Source of the DNA: Phaeoceros laevis
Taxonomy: Eukaryota > Anthocerotophyta > Anthocerotopsida > Notothyladales
Direction of reading: 5' to 3'
Length of the DNA: 41,806 bases
Assembly (NCBI GenBank): GCA_049999765.1
Contig: JBNGIQ010008712.1
Location: forward strand, 93,862 to 135,667
Under the pieces are notes generated by a model. The model was given only the letters and a program-made list of their open reading frames with translations, was not told where the DNA came from and did not search any database. Shown one piece after another: positions 1-8,466 of this stretch. Position numbers and translations under genes: made by a program. Within the stretch, counting starts at the first letter, position 1, and each line of letters begins with the position of its first letter.

Positions 1-921
1 GAGGGTAGGACCCAGCAGGGAACCGGGCAGCCCGGGTAGGGAAGGAAGGGGAAGGGCGGGTAGGAGGGGCGGGTAGGAGGGGAGCGGGTTGGGGGGGGAG
101 GAACCGGTAGAGGGGAGGAGGGGGGAACCCCGGTGGACTTCCGCCTCCAAGGGCTCCTTTTTCCGGAGTCGCTCGGAGGTTCGGTTGAGGGCGGAGGCAC
201 ATGAGCTCGGTGTGAACCGGGCCTAAGTTCTGTTATCTGACAGTCCCGCTGGCTCTTCGCTGGCAAGAGCCTGTATACCGGCTAGCCACGTAGAGGTAGA
301 GCTGGAGGTATTGTGCTGGCAATCTCTTCCATGTTCATGAGCGGTGCGAGGCACCAAGTGGCTTTGGTGTTTCGCACCGTTCGCTAAGGCCGAGGGCTAG
401 CGATGTTGGGCACATTGGAGGTTGGAGTAGGCTCTAGACGGTGTCGTGTTTTCTGCTAACACTGGCCGGAAGTGATGTAATGGCCGTTTTGGTTTTTAAT
501 GGGAGATAATCTGGTGTCTGGCCTGTGGGCCTAGAAGTTCCATACTGATGTGTTGTGTAATGGTGCGTGATTCTTGCTGTTAAGTGGATATAGGGTGATT
601 TTGAGCAGAAGTGCAAAGACGTGGGCAAAGTCTAATTCAAGCGTGATGACCGTGTGGAGGAGACTTTAAGGTGAAGTTCTCAGATCCACATCATAGGCGC
701 TGGAAGACTTGAGCAGAGGGCAGAGTTTCTCACTGCATTAGTTCTGTGCGGTGTGCCAGCGTGAAGCTCTTTGGAGAGACGGGACAAGATTCCCTTGGTG
801 ACTGTTTGGCAGCCGGTCTGCGCAGCTAGTCCGGAACCATTTGCATCAAGCATCAAGCCGGTTTCAGGGTCAGGGCAAATTGAGATCCGACAGTCCAATC
901 CCCTTCAAATTTCCCGCCAAC
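1..921 (+). promoter_or_regulatory. 5' flank and probable leader of the F-box gene
   Basis: No gene is recognised here. The first 150 bases are a purine-rich, G-rich tract (repeated GGGTAGGAGG-like units), followed by mixed sequence up to the F-box start codon at 922. Short open frames on both strands show no recognisable protein features. The last few hundred bases are probably promoter and 5' leader of the downstream gene; this is inferred from position only, and no TATA box or start site can be fixed. Confidence 0.4.
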
Positions 922-2346
922 ATGTACTGCTCTTCTGAGCCTTCTTCACCCAATTCCAGGGTTGTAGCGACGAAGGAGCAGCCCGGTGCATCACAAGGCA
1001 ATGACAAGGAGCTGGAGGGCTCACTCGAGCCCGAAACCGGGAGCCGCTGCTACGACGACCTCCCGGAAGGGTTATTGAAATGCATTCTCTCCCGCTTGCC
1101 ACACGTGAGCCGGCTCGGAGGTCGGTCCGTGTGCCGGGCATGGAACCGCATTCTGTCACAGCAGGAGGTGGAGCAGCGGGCGGGTCCCCTCTGGCGTCTG
1201 GCAGTGGAGAAAGTGAAGAAGAAGAATGGGGAGGACCTTAGGGCGCCGGAAGAGGTGGAGCAGGAGCTCCGGTGCTGCACATTCGACCCTTCTTCCGGGC
1301 GGAAAATCCTGTTGCCCGTCACCTTCCCCCTAGGGTGGAGCCCCGCTGCGCAGGGTGGAATCCGGGGAGGGGGTCGGTCCAGCTTAGCGGCCTTCTTCGA
1401 CTACACGGGCTGCCAGTACTGGGTGGGGAATCCGGTGCACAACCAGTGGGAGAAGGTGGCGGAGCCACCGGAGTTCAAGCGGCTCTCCTTTGGGAGGCAG
1501 AGATTCGATCTGGTAGCGCAGGGGCAGGGGCCCGGCGAGTTCTACATCGTCCAGTTCCAGATCAACGAGTCCTGCCCTCCCCGGGGATGCACCAGCGTGG
1601 TTAGGGATCACACCATCTGGGTGATCCAGGTCTACTCTTCTCGGGAGAAGGCGTGGCGGGCCGCGGCCACGGTGCATCCAAGGACATTCCGCCGCCTGGA
1701 GCACTGGTGCGTGATCGACGGCACCGTCTACTTCACAGGGTTCGACGAGGAAGGGGATGTGGGAATCTGGAGCTTCCGGGTGCTGGACAACGAAGTCACC
1801 AGGGTGACCCCGGGAGGATGCGGGGGGTTCGGTAAGCTCGGGCCCTTTCGAGGCTACTTCAGCTCGATGCGGCTGGGAGTGAAGGAGGGGCCCAAGCCGC
1901 TGTGCAAGCGGTTGAGGATCATGCTCCTAGGGAGGGAGGTTTTCGAAAGCGAGGACCACATGGTCTACGGGTTCAAGTTTTGGGAGCTGAAGCTGTCCAC
2001 GAGAGCCCGCCGGTGGGTTGTGGAGACTGACCAGCATTTCAGTCTTGATTGTCAAGAAGAAGAGTTTGCAAGGGAGATGTACCCGGATTTCAGTGAAGAA
2101 GAGCTGGACGATGACTGCGAAGATCCCGTTTGCGGGATCAGGTGTATGTCTTACATCCTGGGGGAACTAGCGTCCGATGATGAGGAGGAGCCCCTAGCTG
2201 ACCAGACTGAGCGCCTGGGGTGCATCAGGAACTTCTGCTTCAGGGAGGAGAAACGACGGTGGATTTCTTGCACCCTTGACTGCCCTGTGTCACCCTGGAA
2301 TGAGCTGCCCTTCACAGAATTCCTGCCTTGTGAATGTTGCACGTAA
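922..2346 (+). CDS. F-box protein, single exon
   Basis: A 474-residue protein in one exon. The ATG at 922 was chosen because the frame upstream of it has only a non-ATG start at 841. An F-box lies at about residues 44-85 (YDDLPEGLLKCILSRLP, then SVCRAWN), the SKP1-binding module of SCF ubiquitin ligases. About 300 residues follow with kelch-like beta-propeller character, for example YWVGNP, NQWEKV and WCVIDGTVYFTGF, where an aromatic/glycine pattern recurs. The end is acidic and then Cys-containing, finishing ECCT. The family role is to recruit substrates for ubiquitination by an SCF complex; the substrate is unknown. The F-box is confident, the kelch-like assignment moderate. No intron is needed. 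Confidence 0.85.
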   Translation: MYCSSEPSSPNSRVVATKEQPGASQGNDKELEGSLEPETGSRCYDDLPEGLLKCILSRLPHVSRLGGRSVCRAWNRILSQQEVEQRAGPLWRLAVEKVKKKNGEDLRAPEEVEQELRCCTFDPSSGRKILLPVTFPLGWSPAAQGGIRGGGRSSLAAFFDYTGCQYWVGNPVHNQWEKVAEPPEFKRLSFGRQRFDLVAQGQGPGEFYIVQFQINESCPPRGCTSVVRDHTIWVIQVYSSREKAWRAAATVHPRTFRRLEHWCVIDGTVYFTGFDEEGDVGIWSFRVLDNEVTRVTPGGCGGFGKLGPFRGYFSSMRLGVKEGPKPLCKRLRIMLLGREVFESEDHMVYGFKFWELKLSTRARRWVVETDQHFSLDCQEEEFAREMYPDFSEEELDDDCEDPVCGIRCMSYILGELASDDEEEPLADQTERLGCIRNFCFREEKRRWISCTLDCPVSPWNELPFTEFLPCECCT

Positions 2347-3449
2347 CCAATTGCAGGGATTGTCATGCGGCAATGTTTGTAAGGAACAATTTTTGTCAAG
2401 GGGCGGGCAGTGTGTCCAAAGTGGATGGGCTTGCCCCACTTCAATTTCTTCTCAGAAACTTATTATCCAGCTTCGGCCTGATTGCATGGCAATTTTTCGT
2501 CAGCCATCTTCATCGAGGTACCGGAGTCCTGTACAAATGTGACTCGATCTGCTTGTGCCATTCTGTCCTTTTGCATATGCGTCTTCATAAAGAGCAAAAG
2601 CTACTTGACCAAGCCCATTCTGCGTATACACAGCAATCGTGGCATAATTTTTTGTGGGCAGACTATCGAACATACACTCGAGATGTCAGCATTGTGCCTC
2701 AAGTCGGGAGAGCGCGCGCTCTTCTTGTTCGTCCTGCAGTCCCACCACAATGTGGGGTCCAAGAAATACTGCCTCCACAACAACTCTTGTCGTTCTCCTG
2801 CACCGATATTATAAATCCGGTATGCATAGCTTGGCTGCTAAGCCACAGCACGGCACAACGGTGTGGGCCTGCCTCTCAGCTGCTGGCATCCAAAACCGCT
2901 GATGTTGCATCCCGTTGGTGGTGCGCAACGGTAGGTGGAGCTCAGGGTAGCATCACCCCCATGGCCAGGAAGATACCAACCTGTGATCCTCCTATCTCAC
3001 AATTAAGATTGCCAATTCATTATTGCATCTAAGGTGCGGAGTTTTCAATCTTGCGGGACCAGTTTGTTGCTTTGTTGAACAGCAGGAACACATGTCCGGA
3101 TCCGCCGCAACTTCGGATAGAACGAGGCCTGCCGGATAGAACCGGAGGCCAAGAGGGGCCCCTCCCGCTCCCATAAAGCTGCATTCCCTTGTGTGACTTT
3201 GCACACTTGACGTTCCCAGCAAACTGAGCCACAGGTGAGCGATCCTTTCCTTTTTCTGCATTCGCAGCTCATCCATGGATGGCATTTGTTAGCTCTCTTG
3301 CTCAGAATCAGAGTTTGAATTGACCCACGGGTGGCGCTGCTGGCTAGAGCTACTCGACGTGACTACCAGCTGCAACTGGCATGGCTTACTCTCTTGGACA
3401 TTGCAGAATTACAATATCGCTTTATCAGGGCCTGCCTCACCTACGATCC
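2347..3449. other. Intergenic stretch, no supported gene
   Basis: This lies between the F-box stop and the start of the small secreted protein. It probably includes the F-box 3' UTR and the promoter of the next gene. A 232-codon open frame at 2334-3032 (+) overlaps the F-box stop in another frame, but its translation has mixed composition and no recognisable domain, and another long frame overlaps it. I do not call it a gene. Confidence 0.5.
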
Positions 3450-3836
3450 ATGGCAGCACTGGTGCACATGATCCTAGTGCTCACGGTGCTTATGCCTGTG
3501 GCAGTGCAAAGTGACTGGACATGGCACTGTGATACCAGCTCCGGAAGCCCAACGAAAGACGACGTGAATTCAGCCATCGGGCAATTGCCTGAATTCTGCT
3601 GTCAAACCAACCAATTTGCAAGCCAGTGCACCACGCTCAGCAACTGGGGCAGCGCCACCATCGCCTACTGCTATACTGGTTATAATTGCGACGACTGCTC
3701 TAACGTCCGATTTTACTTGTTTCAAATAGTCGACTCTTGCGCTGCCCACTACGACGGGGTCAATCGGGTTGGAGGCTGGTTGGACTGGGATAATGATGCG
3801 AACAAGTTGGGAAGGATCATGCTGATTCGCTCTTGA
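3450..3836 (+). CDS. Small secreted cysteine-rich protein
   Basis: The open frame can be extended to 3381, but the ATG at 3450 gives a 128-residue protein with a textbook signal peptide (MAALVHMILVLTVLMPVAVQ), probably cleaved just before SDWTW. The mature part of about 107 residues has eight cysteines, including an adjacent pair (EFCCQ) and a CxxC (NCDDC), compatible with four disulfides, and ends in a Trp/Asp/Gly-rich segment (RVGGWLDWD). It has no membrane segment, no GPI-like tail and no intron. I do not recognise the family with confidence. The size and pattern resemble apoplastic effector-like or antimicrobial small cysteine-rich proteins of fungi and early land plants. It stands alone, and its function is unknown. 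Confidence 0.65.
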   Translation: MAALVHMILVLTVLMPVAVQSDWTWHCDTSSGSPTKDDVNSAIGQLPEFCCQTNQFASQCTTLSNWGSATIAYCYTGYNCDDCSNVRFYLFQIVDSCAAHYDGVNRVGGWLDWDNDANKLGRIMLIRS

Positions 3837-5215
3837 ACTAGTCACTCACAACTAGTAAATGTGATGTGATAAATGGGATGGGATGTTTGTGTGTGTGTGA
3901 CATGCTCTCTCTATGAGTTGTAAGAGGGATAAATGTCCGCGACATGCTCTCACCTAGCGTGAGCGCGCGCTAAAATGAAGCCATAGCTACGAGTTGAGCC
4001 CACGACCCCATCCGAGTGGAAGAACCCAACCGAATGACCTACCGTAAGGGTTTATGGGTTATAACCGTTGAACAATTTAAAGATATAAGGTTTAATTTTA
4101 AAGGTTTGTATTTGTGGATGGATGGATGGGATGCATGGGCATGGGATGGATGATTTAGGGTTCTAAACGGATGGATGGGGATGGATGGGATGGATTGAAT
4201 AGGATGGATGTGATGGGATGCTTAGGATGGGATGAATGGGGATAGATGCAGATGCATGGGGATGGATGGGATGGATGGGGATGGATGCGAATGGATGGGG
4301 ATGGATGGGGATGGGTGGGATGAGTGGGATGGATGGGGATGGATGGGGATGGATGGGGATGCACGGGGATGCATGGGGATGCATGGGATGGATGGATAGG
4401 TGGATGGGTGGATGGATGGGCGATTGCCGTCGAATTGGACGGGCCATATACTAGTGCACTATAAGACTAAGCATATATGTTACCTATGTGCTGATTATGG
4501 TACTCATATGATAAAAATCCATATACCAACTATAAAAAAGCCATATGGTTTCTCCACTTGTGATTAATGTGGAACTTGTATGGGCTTCCATTATCTTTGC
4601 CACATATATGCATTAGGCAAAGGCCTGCACGCCGGTGAAGACCTGCATTGCTTGCACCAGCTTCCCAAGAGGCAGACATACCAATGATAAGATGGCGTGG
4701 ACTCGTACTCACGTGCACATTTGGGGGGAATCACGCGGCTTCCTAACACCAGATCCTTTTGCATTCTGCATCACACTCGTGTCTTGTGCGAATCTTTGAT
4801 CGTGGGGGAATGTAACCTGGGAGGCAAGAAGGTTGTGGCAAAGAGCGGGGTTTGATGGCAGGCAACGCGTGATCAGGTAGTCTAAGTGCCCAAGCAAAAC
4901 CCGATTACACATGGCCTAACCCGACCTAAAGATTTTTACAAGTTGATTGTGTCAGAGCGACCTCATCATCATAATAGGAGGAATCGAACACTGCAAGGCC
5001 ACCCTCGTCACTGGCGGAAAAGGCGAGCCTGGGCCCACACGCTACTACCTCACACATACGCCAGAATTGGTTTCCGCAGGATGCAACTGAGAGTAGCGAA
5101 AACGCTTAGCCGCTTAATGTGTTTCACACCTCGACATTGACGTTTATACTGTACAAACTCCCACCAAAATTCTTTTGGGGGCATTTGGCCCCTCCTGCTG
5201 AAGTGAAACCACCCT
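3837..5215. other. Intergenic stretch with a minisatellite, no gene seen
   Basis: This separates the secreted-protein gene from the 3' end of the SMPD4-like gene. It starts with GT-rich and TATAA-like low-complexity sequence, contains the ATGG-type minisatellite annotated separately, and continues with AT-rich sequence and no convincing coding frame. The last part probably includes the 3' UTR of the minus-strand gene. Confidence 0.5.
4115..4425 (+). repeat. G-rich minisatellite, GGATGGAT/GGGGATGGAT units
   Basis: About 310 bases are built from imperfect tandem units of GGATGGAT, GGGATGGAT and GGGGATGGAT, with scattered GCATGGGG and GATGCAG variants. The + strand is almost free of C, so it is strongly strand-asymmetric and rich in runs of three or four G. 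Open frames across it on both strands (for example a His/Pro/Ile/Ser-rich one on the minus strand) are repeat artefacts. Confidence 0.9.
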
Positions 5216-8200
5216 TCAACCCCTGCTGGAAACGAAGATTAGGCGTGCCAAAGTGTACAGGATCTTGTACAGACAGAAAACTAGACAGACGAAGACAAGA
5301 AACTGCCTTTCTGCCATGAACCGCAGATTAACACGCCAATTTCTTCGTTGTAGTTCTCTCTGCAACAAAAGACACAATCCCCAAAGCCGCCTTCGCACAG
5401 TATCTACAATTTCTTCGAAACCAACCTCTCCATCCATCTCCCTGAGGTTCAACTCATCTCCTCCTGAAGCATCCTCCGAAGGAGGTTCAGGTGGAGCAGA
5501 TGGGGTGTAGCTAGCAGCAAGTTGCCTACCATCCAAGCCTAAAGCAGCATTGAGTGCATCCGAAAATTTGACGAGAAGACGAGCCAACCACGCAATCTCA
5601 TATGCCTCAATGGGACGCCTCATCCAGTCACCTCTGTACTTGACATCCATCCAAGAATGTCGGTTAAGCCCTGATGCTTGTACAGGTTCATTGAACCTGT
5701 CCGCGCTCAAAGGACTCACAGGAACTGCTGAAAACCCTGGCTGAAGCAAACCATAGTAATTCCCCATGGCATGGAAATCAAAAACCTTTCTTGCAATTTC
5801 TTTAATTGCCTCCAGGCGTTGAACAATGGCGGGTATTCTCTCTGCAGTTGCAGCTTGTAGCTCCACGTCACCACGGACTATTAAAGACTGCAAGCAAAAG
5901 TCATAATATGAGCGTTGCAGCCACATATCACAATTACCGCAGCCACATATCACACATTGTGAAGGTACCTGAAGTAGTTGATGGCCTCCATTTTCATTCA
6001 GGCTGAAGAATCTCAGCCTGGGGGATCTAATCACTGCAGATGGGGACTGTATATCACCATTCTGCTGGTCATTATTTAGTGTGGCCCCGTCCTCCCAATT
6101 CTGATGTGTCATTCACCGTCAGTAGTCAACGACACTTGCAGGCACTGTCCAGGCAATGTCTACTATCCTCCGCACTCGTGAGGTAGAAAGGGTACATACC
6201 TCAAGCTGGTCTTGGATAAGTGGGAAAAAATCATTCAACGAGCTAGTAGCATGGTGCGAATTTCCAGAGGACATGGAGGAGAAAGCTGCATCAATCTTCT
6301 TCAAAAGCACGAGAAGCTCTTTGGATTGAGCAATGACAGCCAGAACCTGTTTTTCACAAATACGCAAGGCTAAGAAGTTGGAGAGGAAAACAGCCTGTGA
6401 ATCTACTTAAGCAAACACGAAAAGCTCATTCAATTGCACAAGGCCTGCCACAACCTTCAAACCATGAATTCAAGACGCTAAAAATATCAAGTTGAGCACC
6501 AGCTTAGGTAACAGAATGGCCTAGACACAAGTTTGGGCCGCTGACCTTGTATGTCATATGAAGAATAGCTTCCGGATCCAAGTGAACATTTCTGACAGCG
6601 AACTCCAAGAAATGTGTCACCAGCTGTGTGTAGAAAAGGTAGTTGGATATTACATACGTGTTCCATTTCTCGTCTTCTTCATAACCTAATCCAGCATTAT
6701 CGCTGTTTTGGCTAGATCTGTCGTGACCAATCCAGTTAGATGGAGAAGCAGAAATGAGTTCCTGACTTGAGGGTTTACTTCTCCCGGAAGTTGATCTGGT
6801 TAAAAGTCTATGCTCATAAGTTGCCTTCCATGGCTGGATATAATCTAGCCACACTTCCTCCACCTGCATCATTCTTCTCACAGGACTTCCCAGTGGCCAA
6901 AGCTGGAAGGCCCGCAACAGAAAGCGGTATAGGGGTCTCTGTAGCCTTGCGCTGTAAGGGGGCACCTGTGACGAGAAGGAAGAATTTGGACTGTACAGAG
7001 ATAAGGGTGACTGACTCGTCAGAACGGAATCAGAGGGCCCCAGCACTGATCTGCTGCGGTAGCCGTTGTCGCTCCCGGGTGTCGAGTAGATGTTGCCATG
7101 GGCAGCACCAAAAAAATGACTGCGGTTCACATAGTTTATCAGGACCTTCAAAGCATCTGTCAAATCGTTTCCAGGAGGCACATAGACCAGGGGAGATACG
7201 GGTTTCACGATCAGAGACCCATTCATTCCCCCAAGGCTGTGCCTAATTTTCTGAGGCAGCGGTGCTGGATCATCATCAATCAACCAGAACTCTATCAACG
7301 TGTATACCAAGATGTCTCCTTGTGAAAAACTGCTGCTACTGCTCAGCTCCTGCTGACCTCCTCTTCCCAATGCCAAGCCCATGCCATTAGGCGTTGCCGT
7401 CGGAAGCGTCACAAAATGGGAGAGATACAGCTGCAGCAAGTGCATATACGGATTAACGCGAACGCCGGGGGACACCTGAACCTTCTCTTGATGCAATCGG
7501 GGGATGGAAGAAGCCCAATGCTCAATATGTGTGAACAGCTGAGCCGAGCGGGAGGCTGGTGGGTTCCGTGCTCCTCTCACCCCACTCTGAGCAACATTTG
7601 TCTCCTTGCAGACTGCGTAGTACGCGAACCAAAACATGTAGTACTCGAACACGTCCAGATGAACCTGCACTGCTCCCAAAGAATCCTCGATAATGCGGTT
7701 CTTGAATAGAGGCGAAATATGGCCCAGGAGGAACACGCCTTTCTCCGCACCCAGGAGGTGGCGAACCCACTCCGGTAGCCTCTCAGTCGGAAACACATAT
7801 CTCACGAAGCTCTCCTTGTCCGCAGTTAGCAAGGAGGAGAAAAGGGGACCGAGGGGCGAAAGCAAAGAAACTAACGCCCGTGCTTGCCCCTCGTTACCAG
7901 GCAGAGATGCCTCCGCCAACCAACCCCCAGCTGACGGATTAATACTCGGGATAGGTGAAACAACAGACGCAGCCCGGCCTGATGGCTGCACACAAACACA
8001 ACACCTCCTCAATTGCCATGTGAACAGCCACTGCCTGCCTGGCTGGCTTCCAGATCACTCACATCCTCGTCAGACTAGAATTAAAGATGTTTGCACACCT
8101 GAGGTGATGCGAGCTGCGAATCCTCGAATCCGAGGATCTTTTTTAGCAAAATGGGGAAACAGAGGCGATAGAAGTCCCGGACGTGCTCTCCAGTCTGGTA

Positions 8201-8344
8201 CTGATGATGCTGCAGCTCCGTTTCCACAGCCTTACAGGCAGCCACAATGTCAGCGCTGGAGCAGCGCAGCAAGTACGACCGCAAGCGCTGGTTGTCATCT
8301 TCTTCCGAGGGGGAAGGCAGCGCAAGGGAGTGCAAGCCCGACAT
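5216..8344 (-). CDS. SMPD4-type (neutral sphingomyelinase 3 family) membrane protein
   Basis: There are five exons: 8344-8099, 7985-6546, 6394-6200, 6100-5969 and 5887-5216 (stop). All junctions are GT-AG and phase 0, and together they give 894 residues, close to the animal protein (about 870). The family signature is clear: RYVFPTERLP, then FEYYMFWFAYYAV, resembling the NPFEYF..FYFAL region of animal SMPD4, then LVYTLIEFWLIDD. Near the C terminus FLVFVCLVFCLYKILY is a single membrane anchor before a short tail. Animal SMPD4 is a tail-anchored ER/nuclear-envelope protein reported to hydrolyse sphingomyelin. Plants have little sphingomyelin, so the substrate here is uncertain. The gene shares its promoter region with the gene at 8467. 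Intron 5888-5968 is 81 bases with no in-frame stop, so retention would insert 27 residues. Confidence 0.82.
5917..5954. repeat. 16-base direct repeat, period 22, inside intron 4 of the SMPD4-like gene
   Basis: GCAGCCACATATCACA occurs at 5917-5932 and again at 5939-5954. Both copies lie within the 81-base intron 5888-5968, so the 22-base-period duplication makes up much of that intron. Confidence 0.9.
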
Positions 8345-8466
8345 CGCCTTTGACGACTATCTCACTGTTCAGAACCCTGAACCCCTAAAACCCTAGTGTG
8401 GACGTCTGTTTCGCAACTTCCCAAGGCCGCAAGTCCTCGAGCCGGCAGCGCTCCAGGGAGCTGGAA
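8345..8466. promoter_or_regulatory. 122-base bidirectional promoter/leader with telo-box
   Basis: Only 122 bases separate the start codons of the divergent SMPD4-like (-) and NOL8/ROS3-like (+) genes, so promoter and both 5' leaders must largely fit here or overlap coding sequence. It contains a telo-box (AAACCCTA, 8388-8395, within CTAAAACCCTAG) and a related CAGAACCCTGAACCCC just upstream. Telo-boxes are typical of plant ribosome-biogenesis and translation genes, which suits the nucleolar-type gene on the right. Confidence 0.7.

Noticed and set aside
2334-3032. 232-codon open frame overlapping the F-box stop
   Set aside because: No recognisable domain, mixed composition, it starts inside the F-box gene in another frame, and an unrelated long frame overlaps it.
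4140-4170. TTTAGGG near the minisatellite as a telomeric repeat
   Set aside because: A single copy only; not a telomere-like array.
4163-4447. His/Pro/Ile/Ser-rich frame across the minisatellite
   Set aside because: Tandem-repeat artefact without start context or conserved features.
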